NCBI RefSeq assembly: GCF_020906515.1
Contig: NC_085849.1
Location: 3,658,001-3,722,000 of the forward strand
DNA from: Vanrija pseudolonga
Taxonomy: Eukaryota; Basidiomycota; Tremellomycetes; Trichosporonales; Trichosporonaceae
Reading direction: 5' to 3'
DNA length: 64,000 bases
A program made the position numbers and the translations under genes. Below the pieces are notes generated by a model. The model searched no databases, was not told the origin of the DNA, and saw only the letters and a list, made by a program, of their open reading frames with translations. Below are positions 1-12,348 of the stretch, piece after piece (within the stretch, counting starts at the first letter, position 1; each line of letters begins with the position of its first letter).

Positions 1-112
1 TCTGCTGCTATCGAGTTACGTCACATAGTGCATGGATGGGCACAGGAGACAAGATGCAGCGGGAACACCGCGACTTGATGAGGGCGCCTGTTGCTACAGA
101 TAAAGTGGCTGG

Positions 113-3100
113 CTACTGATGCTGCTGGTGTGGTCCGCCTGACCCACCAAACAGCCCAGGCGGGTACTGGCTGTAACCCTGCCCGCCGCCGGGGGCACCA
201 AAGCTCGGCTGTCGGCGTCCAGGTGTCCCAGACAGCGGAGGGAGGGCCTCGCCGCCGAGAGGGGGTACGCCGCCGGCACCAAGGCCAAAGTCGGGCAGGC
301 CGGGGGCTCCGATCTGCCCAGGCTGAGGAGGAGGTGCGCCAAAGCCGGCGCCGGGCCGAGACCACGGCGACGCGGCTGGGCCGTCCATACCCCAGATGCT
401 TGGGGGAGCAGCGCTCCACCGTCCAGCTCCGGGTGCGGGGGGCGGTGGAATCTTGCCCCACGACGCGCCTGGAGCAGCGGGGATGCCGGGAGGAGGCGCG
501 CGGCGGGCGGCAGGTTGAACAATCTCGTCGTCGTCGCCGAGCGCCGCTGAGCCGAACACCTGGTCGGGCTGGGCAGGCGAGGGCGAGCGAAGAGCCGAGG
601 AGCCAGCAGACCCGCTCGACTGCGCGGGGCCACCGACGCTCTGGTCAAAGGTCGGGCGGCGTCCGATAGGCGCAATGGGGTCGAGCTGGCTCTGGTGGAA
701 GGCATCGGGTTCGAGGCCATCACCATACAGAGATGGAGGTTGCGAGGCGACGCGCTGGCCGATCGGCGCGGGTCCACCGGGGGCGCGGAACGGATCGTCG
801 GCAGACGACACTCTGTTGGGCATGGTGCCCTTGGCGCCGGGGTAGCCGACACCAAGAGAGGGTCCGGCGAGGTCGAAACCGCCGTCAGGTCCACCAGGGG
901 CACCGAAGCCACGCGATCCAGCGTTGGGCGAGGTCGTGAGCGAACCGGGAGGCAGAAGGCCCTGGCCGTTCGGAGTGGGAGCCGCAAAGACGGGCGACTG
1001 CGAAGGGAAGGGAGGGCGTCCGTACGTCTGCACAAAGGGCGTGCCAGAGGGGCCTCCAGCAGAGCGGGCGCCATACGCCATGGCAGGTACCGGCTGCGTG
1101 TAGAAGGGCTGCGGAGTCTTGGGCGGAGGGCGAACGAGAGCCGGACGGGAACTCGAGGGCGTAGGGGGAGACGGGTGGAGAGCGGGCGTCGTCGAGGTAG
1201 GTGTCGGGCCGTTGCGAGGAGGAGGGGGAGCCGTAGTCGCAGACTTGCCGCGCATGGCAGCAGGACCCGTCGGAGGACGCGCAGCAGCCGCAGCCTTGTC
1301 AGCAGCAGCCTTGTCAGCCGCAGCCTTGTCGGCGGCAGCCTTCTCCCGAGCGGCTTGCTGAGCAGCAATAATCTTCTTCTGCTCAACAGCATCACGCTCG
1401 CGACGAGCGGCCTCGTCACGACGCTGCTTCTCCTGGCGCTCTTCCTCGAGCTTGGCGGCGCGCTCCTTGTCGGCCTTGTCACGGGCTTCCTTGGCTGCAC
1501 GCTCCTTCTCGGCCTTCTCCTTGGCGATTCGCTCCTTTTCCTCCTTGTCGCGGCGTTCCTTCTCCTTGGCTTCGCGCTCGCGGGCCTCGCGCTCCTTCTT
1601 GATCTTGTCCTCACGCTCGCGCTTCTTGCGTGCGGCCTCCTCTTCACGAGCGCGCTCCTCGTCTTGACGCCTCCGGCGCTCAGCCTCCTTGCGTGCGGCC
1701 TCTTCCTGGGCAGCGCGCTTGACGGCTTCACGACGGGCTCGCTCCTCCTCTTGCTTCCGGAGGCGCTCCTTGGCTTCCTCTTCGTGCTTGAGCTTTGCCA
1801 ATCGTTGCTCCTCGGCAAGGGCGGCCTCGCGAGTGGCCTTCTCCTCGTCCTGGCGCTGCTTCTGGAGCCTGCAAACGTCAGCAAAGAGCTGTTGTGAATG
1901 GCTAACCTCTTCTTGTCCTTCTTCCTCTGGGCTTCCTTTGCCTTCTTCTCCTCCTTGGCGCGCTTGCCCTCCTCCTCCATCTCAAGCTCGCGGAGCAGCT
2001 GCTCCTCGCGCTCCTTGGCCACACGCTCGCGGTATGACTGCAGGACACGCTGCTCGAACATGCGAGCGGCGAAGATTGAGAACATGCGCTTGCCGTCCTC
2101 GTCGCGCTGCGATTCGGAGATATTGTCGTCCTCATCATCATCCTCATCGGTCTCCTCTTGGAGATCGCGGACGTTGATGTCCTCTCGGGAGGCGCGCTTG
2201 GCGGCAAGCTGCTCCATCATCTCGAGGAACTTGGCGCCATCATTCTTGAGCATGTCGTCGGCAACCGTGATCACGCCCTTAATGGTAGCGAGACTGGAGC
2301 CAAAGCCGAAGAAGTCGTCGCCATCCGCCTTTGGAGCCTGGGTTTTGGAGGGGGCTTTGCGCGGCGGGTAGTCCTGAGAGGTCAGTACCAGTCCAAAGGG
2401 CGCGCCCAGCGGCTACTACGCACCTCGGCATCTTCAGACGCAATGTCGTCGTCGTCGAGCTCTTCCTCGTCGTCGTACTCCTCCTCGTCATCATACTCGT
2501 CGCTCTCGTCGAGACTCGGCTGTTGATTAGAGGTTGGCGCAAGGTTGTCAAGTTTGAGCAGCTGTCCACTTGGGTCGAGCTCCACGCTGCCAGGGAAAGG
2601 GCCTGCTCCTGGCGGGGGCGGGCAGTCGAGGTTGGTTATCGCTGCCCGCTGGTGTGTCGTATATCTTTCGAGCTCGTTGTAGTAGTGATCGTACAACGTG
2701 TCGAGCTCCATCTCGATGTTGATCTTCTTCCGGCCACAGACGGCACAACCGCAGGAATGGCGCTGCTGGTCCTTCATTCGACGAAGGACTGCGTCCTTTT
2801 CCACGCGCAGCAGGTCCCGCCGATCATCCTCGGACAGTCCCAGCCAGAACTGTGTGATGTTGTCACGCTCCTCTGGCGACGCTGTCGTCCAGATTTTCGC
2901 TGGCTGTGCTGTCGCCGCGGCTTTGCCCTTGTTAACAGCCTTGGCTGGCGGAGGGTGGGCGTGGTTGTGGTGCGCGTGCGTGTGATGCGCTGTCGCAGAC
3001 ACGGGGGCCTTTCCAGCGGCACGCACGGAACGGGCCGGTGGGTTGGCCGTCGCAGGCGCATGGGTCATGGGCTGCTTGCCGGCCGCTCGAGAGCTCGGAG

Positions 3101-4109
3101 GAGGGTGAGAGGGGGCGGGAGTCATTGGAGGAGGTGGGGGGTTAAGAGCAGGTTGGTGGACAGGCGGTTGAGGAGGGACCGGCTGTCGGGGCGACTGCTT
3201 AACGGCTGGCGGCGGGAGCGAAGTGGGTGGAGGCTCTGTGACCTGGGCTCCTTTCTTCTTCTTTTTCTTGTTCTTCTTCTTGGGCGCATCACCGTTTGGC
3301 ATCGCATAGCCTGGTTCTGGCTCCTCGTCAAAGTCCTCATCGTCGTCAAAGTCGTCCTCTGGACGGCCGACAGCGTCGGGATGGCGGTGGAAGCCCAGGT
3401 CCTCGGCAATGCTCGAGGGCAGGTTGGCACGGCCGTTGACCTGAGAGAGCAGGTTGGTGCCCATGCCCTGGAGCCCCATGCCTTGGCTAGCAGCATGAAC
3501 GATGCGCTGAGCCATGGCGTACAGGTCCTTCTGTGTCGCCTGGGGGTCCGTTGAAGAGTTGCTCAGCCCATTGAAGGGAATGGCCTCTCTAATGAACTGG
3601 CGCACATGGGTCGGAAGAGACGACCAGTACGGGTCGTCCTCGCCGTAAGCTGTTTCGCCCATTCTCTTCCAGAGCTCGTTGGCAGTCTCGAGAAGATCCT
3701 CGTGGGTAATGTTGATGGACTGGGACAGGCCACCGAACGGACTTCCGTTTGTCTGCGGCACAATGTTGCGGTCGCCAAAGGCGTACGAGGCGAAGCTGAA
3801 CTGATCGGGTGTCGGTCCTCCGTGCACGCCCACTGTCGCAGGAGTTGGCAGGTCGGTCTCTTCGTAAAAGGCGCTGGCGCCGTCGTGAGAAGCCGGGTCG
3901 GGGTAGGCGCCTGGTGTGTAGACAAACTTTGCGTCGAGTGCAGCAGAGGCGGAGGGAAAGTGAGCGGTGCTCGAGTCCTGTCCGGCGACGGCAGCCGACG
4001 TCTGGTTGCTAGTAGCCAACGCCGCCTTTGCCGCCTTCTTGGCTCTCTTCTTGGCCGCCGACTTGGAGGTACCGGTGGTCGTTGCGGACGCGGGCACTTT
4101 GGAGGACAT
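113..4109 (-). CDS. NST1: Stress response protein NST1
   Basis: Predicted exons on the minus strand are 4109-2424, 2373-1907 and 1868-113, giving 1302 residues; introns are 50 and 38 nt with GT/AG ends. The protein opens with a Lys/Ala-rich basic segment. Around residue 448 it has the Cys motif CGCAVCG followed by a conserved-looking acidic helix (MELDTLYDHYYNELERY). Acidic Asp/Glu runs follow, then a long Lys/Glu/Arg-rich coiled coil (about residues 640-920), and a Pro/Gly/Ser-rich disordered tail. That order and length are typical of fungal NST1. NST1 is known as a cytoplasmic negative factor in salt tolerance in yeast; its biochemical role is poorly defined. The first ATG lies just before the basic segment. 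It is divergent from GatA across 919 bp. Family identity is recognised from the Cys motif and layout; the exact last-exon sequence is low complexity, so its details are less certain. Confidence 0.88.
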
Positions 4110-5028
4110 GCGAGGTGGAGACTGCTGTTGTCAGCGAGTGCCCCAAGATATTTAATGGTGGTGTCTGGGTGGGTGAAGCTTGTGGGTGTGACTGGTCAGA
4201 CGAGCTGGAGAGGCCGGGCCTCATGTGTATGTCACCCTTGGTGTGTGTCCCTCCGTCGGCGCCGAGGACGAGGAGATTGCGATGGAACAATGGTAGTTGT
4301 CCAGGAAGGCCTGTGTTTGGAACCAAGCGAGCACGTACCTAGCTTCACCGTGTGCACCCTCGGGGTTCCGGGGGTGGTAGCACAGATCAAGTTGCTGTCG
4401 ATCGAAGGGAGGGGGAGGGAGGGACTGGGAGTTATCGTCGGTCGCGAGGGGGGAGGGAGGGGGGCAATGACTGATGCCGGGCGAAAGGGGCGACGGTGCA
4501 CCTAGATGGAGATGCAAGTCGCTGAAGGCCGATATCGGTCGTTGTCCTTGTGATTCGACGAGATTGGATAGGCCGATACAATGTGAGATGTAAAGGGCCA
4601 GATATTGTGATTGTCAAAGTGCCAGACGAGCAGGAGGCAGGAGGACGACACTGAGCAAGGTCGACGGCGACGAAGTGGGTCGGGGCGGTCACTCGCTCGC
4701 TCGCTCACCCAGCCAGGCAGGCGGCCCAGCCAGCCAGCCAGCCAGCCAGGCAACCGGCGAGCTGGTACAAGGTATGCCGGGATCAAATTTGATTCCGCTC
4801 ACTACAAAACAGGATCGCAGCTGACGAGGAGATCACGTGATCCATTTGGTTCTTACTCTTGAGCTCTTGACCCGCGACAAGGCAAATGCAGCAGCCAGTG
4901 ACGATTACAATTACGTCGGGAGAAAGGAAGGTCAATTCAGTGTGACGCTGGTCCGTTACAGAAGATCTTCACTGCCGCTGCATCTCAACCTCCACATCAA
5001 CGAACCACTTCAACGACGACGACGCGCA
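4110..5028. promoter_or_regulatory. Shared divergent promoter region NST1/GatA
   Basis: This 919 bp stretch lies between two divergent starts and contains no supportable gene. It holds a short tandem CAGC/CCAG repeat at about 4727-4749, next to a CGCT run at about 4693-4706. Longer open frames here are low-complexity and have no recognisable protein. Confidence 0.5.
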
Positions 5029-6696
5029 ATGAAGCGCTCAGCACTGCGACTGGCTCAGGCAGCAAAACACGCACACGCTGCAGGGGGTCAAGGTGCAGCA
5101 TCAGGCCCTCCATCACCCTACAGCTGGATCAACCCCGACAAGGCGGCTTCAACAAGTGGTAGGTGTCCGAAGTGAGGGAAGCCAAACTCACAGCCCCAGG
5201 CCCACTCGGAGGACGCCTCATTGCAATTAAAGATAACATTTCGTACAGCAAGGGGCCGACAACATGCTCGTCTGACATTCTTCAAGGTGGGTAGCTGGAA
5301 CATGAAGCGTCGGCTCACCCGGCAGACTTTGTGCCGCCATACGATGCAACGTGCGTCCAGTCCCTCACATCGGCCGGCGCGCACATTGTCGGCAAGACCA
5401 AGATGGACGAGTTTGGCATGGGGTAGGTGTACATTATCGGTATCGCTAACAACCAAGATCGCAAACAACTCACCTGCCACCATCGTACACGCCAGTGCAT
5501 AACCCGTCGGGTCCCCCGAGCGATACGCTGCCCCGGTCAGCGGGCGGCAGCTCGGGCGGTTCGGCAGCAGCGGTCGCCGAAGGAAGCTGCTGGGCGTGAG
5601 TGCGAGGAGTAAAGGCCCTGGCTGACTTGTCAGTGCTTTGGGAACAGACACGGGCGGCTCGGTCCGCCTCCCGGCGAGCTACTGCGGGGTAGTGGGACTC
5701 AAGCCGAGCTACGGCCTGATTAGCCGGTACGGTGTCGTCGCGTACGCCGACTCGCTCGACTGTGTCGGTGTGCTTGGAAAGTCTGTCGACTTGGTGGAGA
5801 AGGTGTTCGGTGGGTACAAGCGCTCGAAGCACCGTCTGACTGACCCCAGGCGTGGTGTCCCACCCCGACGAGAACGACATGACCTGCGTGTCGGAGGAGA
5901 ACAGGCAGACGGCGTCGTCAATCCTCGACGCGTACTCACCCTCGTCGTCGTCTCTGGCGGGTCTGCGCATCGGCCTGCCTATCCAGACGCACCTGGAAGC
6001 GCCCAATGTCCAGCTGCCGACGTCGCTGCTGGAGCACTTCAAGTCGCTCGGCGCGACGCTGCACCCTGTCGACATGCCGAGCCTGACCATGGCGCTCCCG
6101 GCGTACTATGTGCTCGCCAGTGCTGAGGCGGCGAGCAATCTCGGCCGGTTCGGTGGCGGGTGGTACGGCTCGGAGTGGGAGCGCGAGCGCGTGGAGGGCG
6201 AATCTGGCGCTGCGAGGCGGCGGCGGATCAGAACGCAGGGTTTCGGGCCCGAGGTCCGGAAGCGTATCCTCGCGGGAACATATGCGCTGACAGCGGAGTG
6301 AGTTACACGGCTTGCGCATACGCTGACTTTCGCAGTGCGTTCAACAACTCGTATCTCAAGGCGCTGCACCTTCGCCGCCTGGTGAGGAAAGAGTTCGGGG
6401 CCGTCTTCCGCATCCCCCACCCCCTGGCGCCGGGCGAGGCGCCCGGCCACGGCGTCGACCTCCTCCTTCACCCTACCGCCGTGCGCACGGCCCCAAGACT
6501 GGGCGAGGACAACGGCGAGCCAGAGTACCTGCAGGACGTGTTGACCGTGCCGGCGTCGCTGGCCGGTCTCCCCGCAATGTCGGTGCCGGCTGGCCGTGGA
6601 GCGGACGGGTGGCCGATCGGCGTGAGCCTCGTCGGCCAGTGGGGCATGGAGGACATTGTCTTCCGTGCGGGTCGTGCTGTTGAGCAGTGGAAGTAG
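5029..6696 (+). CDS. HER2: Mitochondrial glutamyl-tRNA(Gln) amidotransferase subunit A
   Basis: Exons 5029-5158, 5194-5286, 5326-5422, 5458-5595, 5634-5809, 5850-6297 and 6336-6696 join to 480 residues; introns are 35-40 nt. It is an amidase-signature enzyme. The catalytic Lys lies in AIKDN (about residue 56), the cis-Ser loop is GGSSGGSAA (about 135-143) and the nucleophile region is GTDTGGSVR (about 156-164), so the Ser-cisSer-Lys triad is intact. GMGS and NPSGP around the third and fourth exons are family hallmarks. GatA makes the ammonia used to convert Glu-tRNA(Gln) to Gln-tRNA(Gln) in the mitochondrial matrix, with GatB and GatF/C partners. The N terminus is basic and Ala-rich, compatible with a targeting peptide. 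No in-frame ATG lies upstream before a stop. It is convergent with RRP46. Confidence 0.95.
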
Positions 6697-6857
6697 CGTG
6701 GTAGTTTGTGTTGTGTTCCAGGAACCCCCTAGCATTGGTCTCGTTGTGTCTCTCTCCTTTCCTTTTTGATGATAATCGGCGCATGGGCCGCATGACATGT
6801 TACAGTGTGTGATCCTACAGTCTAGTCTGAGATGTCTAGTGTACCGTGCGTGCGCGT

Positions 6858-7758
6858 CTACCTCGTGAAGAAAGCCTCGAGCTGCTCCTTGGCAAAGGCG
6901 AGGACCTCGGCGGCGGCCGCGCGAGAGAGGTCGCGGGCGTCGTCGAACTGTGGCGTGTGAGCTCCAAACAACTCTCCTTCTTAGCTCCTCACCTCGTCCT
7001 TGCTGAACTCGCCCTCAGCCTCGGCCCAAACAAGCTCCGCCTCGGCCTCCTCGCCATCGAGCTCCATAGCCCCAGAGGCAGACGAGATACCGGTACCGAA
7101 TGCCCAGCCAAACCCAAACCGCGCGGTCGCGGCCGCCTCCTCGTCGGCGCTGGGGTCGAGGAGCAGCTCTCCGTCGACATACGCGAGCGCGACGGCAAAC
7201 GGCACGGCGCGCATCCCGATCGAGCCAGCATGCAGTGCGCTCAAGCTAGCGGCGTTGATCGCCGCCGCGCGCGCGGCGAACGTGCTCGTGCCGAGCGGCG
7301 CAGCCGCTCCAGCCGCCTCGTACTCCGCCGGGGGCCAGGACACCTGCCGTCCCTCGGCGAGCGAGGACGGATGCGGCGCGTATGCCGGGGTAAGCGACTG
7401 CACGACGAGCTGGACGAGCGCGCGCGGGAAGGCCGAGAGCGCGAGCAGCGGCGCGAACACGCCCTCGAGGGTGCTCACGAGCGCGCGCGACGTCGTGCCC
7501 GCGACGCCCTCGAGCGGGCGGTGCACCACCTCGAGCGTGGCGCGGTCGACGCGCTCCTCGCGCAGGCGCACCTCGATCGGGCCGGTGAATGAGGCCAGCG
7601 CGGCGACGGGGCCTGCGGTGTGAGCTGGCGCGGGCGACCAAGGTGGAGGAAGACGTACCAAAGGCAAAGCGTCCCGAACCGTCTGCGCGGTCCAGCTCGC
7701 CGACGGACGCGCGGAGCGGGCGCAGGTCGTTTGGTGTTCTTCCGTCTGCGCGGGGCAT
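6858..7758 (-). CDS. RRP46: Exosome complex component RRP46 (RNase PH fold)
   Basis: Exons 7758-7659, 7612-6993 and 6947-6858 join to 269 residues. The N terminus has the family signature RADGR...LRPL...ELDRADGSGRF, and after the first intron the sheet GPVAALASFTGPIEVRLREE, both typical of the Rrp46 branch of RNase PH-like exosome ring subunits. The middle ends in a strand (VALAYVDGELLLDPSADEE) that matches the second beta-sheet of this fold. Rrp46 is a structural, catalytically inactive ring subunit of the nuclear and cytoplasmic RNA exosome, which processes and decays RNA 3' ends. The last exon adds an acidic/Ala helix. It is divergent from the MFS gene over 266 bp and convergent with GatA, with about 160 bp between stops. 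Confidence 0.93.
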
Positions 7759-8024
7759 GGTGGTGGTGGTGTGGTTGTGGAGATGTGTTGCAAGTATCGA
7801 CCTCCTCTCGATCCTCTGAGCCTCTGACCTCACCTCCGCCGAAATCTCAACATCCACCCTCGCCACGTGGAATATACCCGTCATTTCACGGCGTATCAAC
7901 CCCGCACCCCCGCAGTGGAGGTGACCGGTGACTGTGGGAGTGAGTGGCACATGCGTTGCGCTGCGCCGAGCTGAGCGGACCGCGACAAAGTCACCACCAC
8001 AACATCACCACCTCCCTCACCGCC

Positions 8025-9896
8025 ATGCCGCGCGCCGCGATCCACGACCAAGCGGTGCACCTGACGGGGGTCCAGCTCGCGGTCGTCTTTGTAACCCTCG
8101 CGCTGGTCATGTTCCTCGCGACGCTGGACACGACGTGCGTGTCCACCGCCGTGCCGGCGATCGCGGCCGACCTGCACGCAGGGAGCAGCATAACGTGGGT
8201 GGGCACGAGCGCGCTGGTGGCCAGCACGACGACGCAGGTCGTCGCCGCGCGCCTGTCGGACATATTCGGGCGCGCGCCGCTCCTCCAGCTCTCGCTCGCC
8301 ACCTTCGCCCTCGGCAACTTGCTCTGCGGGTTCGCGAACTCCCCGGGGTGGCTGTACGCTGCGCGCGGCGTCGCGGGCGTCGGCGGCGGCGCGCTCAACT
8401 CGCTCGCGCTCATCGTCATCTCCGACGTCGTCAGCCTGCGCGAGCGCGGAAAGTACATGTCGTACATGGGCATCCCTGTCGCGCTCGGCCTCGGCATCGG
8501 GCCTGAGGTCGGCGGCGCGCTGTCCGACCACCTCAGCTGGCGCTGGGCCTTCTGGGTCACTGTCCCGTTCGCGGTCGCTGCCATGCCCGTCATGTGGTGG
8601 TTCCTGCCCCTCAAACCTGTTCCGGGACGGCTGGGGGACAAGCTGCGCGCCGTCGACTGGGCAGGCAGCGTGCTCGGCCTCGCGGGCGTCGTGCTCGTGC
8701 TCGTGCCCGTCTCGGCGGGCGGCAGCACATGGGCGTGGAACTCGAAAGAGAGCATCGCGCTACTCGTCGTCGGCAGCGTGCTGTGCGTGGCGTTCATCGT
8801 CGTCGAGTAAGTCGCACCGTCCCCAGTCCAGCTGACACCCCAGACACTACCACCCGCTCCCAATCCTCCCTCTGCACCTCTTCCTCAACCGCACCGTGTC
8901 GCTCGTCCTCGGCACCATGTTCCTCGTCGGCATAGTCTGGTTCGGCCAGTTCTACATCGCGCCGCTCTACCTCCAGAACGTGCTGGCCTACAGCGCCGTC
9001 GAGGCCGGCGCGCTCCTCCTCCCCCTCCTGATCGGTCAGGCAGTCGTCATGGCCGGCGTGGGGTACGCGATGAAGCGCTGGGGCCATACGCGGGGCATCA
9101 TCCTCGCAGGCTACGGTATCTGGACGGCGGGGCAGGGGATGCAGCTCGCGTGGGGCATCAAGCGCGACCTTGGCGCCATCCTCGGCGCGTTGCTGGTACA
9201 GGGTATCGGCTTTGGCCTGACCTCGCAGACTAGTAAGTGGCGCCCAAGTGCCCTGCTGACATCCCCAGCGCTGGTGCTGGCCCAGGCGAGCTGCGACCCC
9301 GCCGACCGCGCCGTCGTCACGGGCGCACGTAACCTCTTCCGCACAGCAGGCGGTGCCGCCGGCCTGGCGCTCTCGACGGCGCTCATCAACGCCGTGTTCG
9401 CGCGCCACCTGCCCTCCTCGCTCGCGCCCGACGTCGCCACACAGCTCAAGAACGACGGGTTCGGCCTCGCCAACGTCCCTGACGCCCTCAAGGGAGACGT
9501 CACGCACGCGTACTTTATCGCCCTCCGCGCCGTCTTCATCCTCTACACGCCTGTCATTGGGCTGTGCTTGCTCTTGTGCTTCTTTGCGAGCGTGCGTCGG
9601 GGCAAGCGCTATGTCACTGACGATGCCAGGATGCCGAGCTTGAGACTCGCCCGGTTCCGCCGGCTGCGACGCAGGCCGAAGACGGTATCGAGCTGGCTGA
9701 CCGCATGACAGCGGCCGAGCCGACAGATATCAAGCCGGATGACGAGGAACCCCAAGCCTCGGACAAGAAGCGCGTTCTGGCCCATGGCCGTGCTGACGGT
9801 GCGGCGGAGAGCGACGCTGAGCCCGGCCCAAGCCGCTACTCTACGCGCCAGTCGAGCCGGCGGCGCCTTAGCGCGCGCGTGGAGACAACGACATAG
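8025..9896 (+). CDS. MFS drug:H+ antiporter-type transporter (DHA2-like)
   Basis: Exons 8025-8806, 8844-9232, 9269-9591 and 9630-9896 give 586 residues. The sequence has many hydrophobic segments compatible with 12-14 membrane spans. MFS motif A appears as RLSDIFGRAPLLQ in the second loop, and the first helix carries LDTTCVSTAVPAI, the LDxT...ALP pattern of multidrug exporters. The start is the ATG in a good context (CGCCATG). The third intron (38 nt) is supported by a GTGCGT donor, a CTGAC branch and a CAG acceptor; removing it replaces a short basic end with an 89-residue hydrophilic, acidic, cytosolic tail. The intron at 9233-9268 is 36 nt and in frame, so it could be read through. Substrate is unknown. 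It ends 73 bp from the REX1 stop. Confidence 0.87.
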
Positions 9897-9969
9897 ACAT
9901 CTAGACAATGTGCATACTATCTATCAACGTCGTGGTACAAGTGTTTGCTCCAAGGGCCCTGGCCCTCGT

Positions 9970-12151
9970 CTATGCCTTGACACAGAAGAACGCCATCCCC
10001 TCACGCGCCTCAGCGACGGCGCGCTCATACTCCCTGTCGTCCTCGGCCATCCACCTGCTCTCGGGTGGAATGTCTTCGGTGCTTCCCAGCGCGCGGAACG
10101 CCCGCTCGAAACGCATGCGCCGCTGGTTCAGGCTCACCATCGGCCGCGGGTCCGCGTTGCCGGTCAGCAGGATGAGTGCCGAGTTGGGCGGCAGCGCGGC
10201 GTGCAGGCGCTGCAGGCGCCCGTCAAAGTCGTCGAGGGCCTCGTCGAGCTCGACACTGTCGCTCATGTCGGTCATGTCGACGTCGTGGTCTCCGCTGCTG
10301 TTCCAACGCTGCACCGTCGACAGCTCGGTCAGCCGGGCAAAGGTGTATTTGTGCCCGTCGACGTGCTTGACCACCGCGTCAACGACCTCGTCGTCGGTCG
10401 TGCAGCCCACAGCTGTCGTCGCGGCCGCTCCGTACCACTGTCGTGGATTGCCGTGGTCGGCGATAAGTGTAGACTGGTTGGATCGCGCAAGGCGCTCGAA
10501 CACCGACTCGCTGTCCTCGTTGGGGTCGCCAAAGTCAGGTCCTGAGGAGTTAGAGCGACGTCAGCAAGCGCCAACTCACCATGTATGAGCTTCATCTTCA
10601 AGAGACCTGCGCACGCCCGCGCGTCTTCCTCCGAGTCGTGGCCACCCTCACCCTGCTGAATCACCTTTCCGAGATACTTCTGGGTGAGGTACTTCAAGCT
10701 GGGCTTGAACGGTGGGCCGCGGTGGTGACGGTAGATGACGCTCGTGTCAATTACCAAGGGGTGGCGGATCTTGAGCGAGTCCAGGTCGCAGTCAAGCGAA
10801 TGACCGAGCAGGATGGTGTGCGGGGTAATGATGGGCTGTGGGCCAGTGACAAGCGCTTCTTGGACCGACTCGAGGGTGTACTTGGCCGTGGCGAGTCCCT
10901 CTGCAGTCATACCTGAGAATCTGAGGTCAGCTCACTGGGGCGAAACCGTAAGCTCACCGCGCGAGGTAGTCTGTGACGGGCTTGGGTGGAGTGACCAACT
11001 CGTCAAACACGCTCTGCTGCGTCTCACAGTCAACGACCGATACCCGCGCGAGCTCTTGGCCGTCCTCCGTCAAGACCTGGTTGTCAGCTTTCCCAAGGAT
11101 ACCTGCAGCTCACCATCTCGCAGTCGACGGCCAACACTGGGTACTTGCCACCAGGTGGCGGACCCTTTGCCTCTGGCGTCTCGACCCAGCCCTCCTCGCT
11201 ACGAATGTTGCCTCGTCTCCTCCGTCCGTTCTCGTCGAGCTCGATAGGGCGGGCGCCAGCAGGCATCACCACTCCCTCGTCGTCGAATCCAGGCTCCTTG
11301 CCCTTGCGGCTCGCAGCAAGCACCGCGGCCACGTCTTTTGGCACCTTGCCGGGGATAAACAGCTCCGGGCCGCCCGTAACATAGGTTGGAAGGCGATAGC
11401 CGTTCGAAGACATTTGGTTAGGTGTCAACAGGAAGAGGACTGGCGAGTACTCCTCTCCCTTCTGGTGGCTGTCTGGGACGTCAGCTTGGGTCTCACTCAC
11501 TCCGAAGCTCACCCTGCATTGTCTTGGCCTCCTTCTCTCGCCTCTTCTTCTCCTTCTCCGTCAATGGCCCACGGAGGAGTCCGCTGACGACCGAGTGCAT
11601 CTTGCGGTTGTCGCCTGGTGCGCGCGTGGGGCATCCGTACGAGAACAACTTCTTGATGCTCTGCACTCGCCCGGGGGTAGGGCCCTTCGGTATCGTCACG
11701 AAGGGCAATGACGCGGCAGGAGGGAGGGGCTCGAGGCCAATGTGCTGGGGAAGCAATCCAGCAGCGAGGACAACCACCGTGTGCTTGACACTGTGGGGGT
11801 TCTGCGTCACGTCAGCCACCTCCTTTGTCTCCCTGGCATACTCACGTCGACCACCATCCAGTCGGGCTTCCGTCCGTCGCTGACGTTGATGAACACCGAC
11901 AGGTCGCGGATGTGCTGCATGGTCAGTTCTACTCCTCCCTCCCTCGCGACCAGGCCACTCACCGCAATGCCAATCTTCTTGCCGGTACGGAAGTAGGCCA
12001 TGTCATAGTGGAATTCGGGGCGGCGCTTGTCGAGCTTCTTCTGTTTCCTTCTCTGCACCATCGTGAAGCCGTCGTCGGTTGCGGCACCGGCTCCAGCCTT
12101 TGCTCCGTTCCCGGCCTCGAACTTGCGCTTTAGGTCTGATGACGAGGCCAT
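9970..12151 (-). CDS. REX1: RNA exonuclease REX1 (DEDDh family)
   Basis: Seven exons (12151-11963, 11914-11846, 11801-11513, 11472-11114, 11076-10958, 10920-10580, 10541-9970) join to 645 residues. The DEDDh exonuclease core is clear. Exo I is AVDCEM (about residue 300), interrupted right after Met by an intron. Exo II is GHSLDCDLDSLKIRHP (about 381-396). Exo III is HDSEEDARACAGL (about 427-439), carrying the catalytic His and Asp. Upstream, LLTPNQMSSNGYRLP is typical of Rex1. In yeast this enzyme trims the 3' ends of 5S rRNA, 5.8S rRNA and some tRNAs in the nucleus. An N-terminal Lys/Arg segment may be a nuclear signal. It is divergent from MGS1, with only 197 bp between the two start codons. 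Confidence 0.93.
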
Positions 12152-12348
12152 GGTATTGTCGAGGGAATGACGAAAGGACGACTATGTATCCAAAATGTTG
12201 ACCACGACAATCAATGATGGAACTCCAAGAATCCATCTTCAGGTTGGGCACGTGACCCACTACACAATAACCCGCGACGCGTTCTTAAGGGGGCGAGCGA
12301 GATGAGTAACACCTCCACTTTGGCTTTCCACTCACATCTCAATCAGTC

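Noticed and set aside
695-1897. 400-codon open frame on the plus strand opposite NST1
   Set aside because: It is the antisense of the Lys/Glu-rich coiled coil, gives Leu-rich low-complexity protein and has no domain. The minus-strand NST1 model explains the region.
9705-9896. Separate 63-codon gene after the MFS transporter
   Set aside because: It is better explained as the last exon of the transporter joined by a canonical 38-nt intron.
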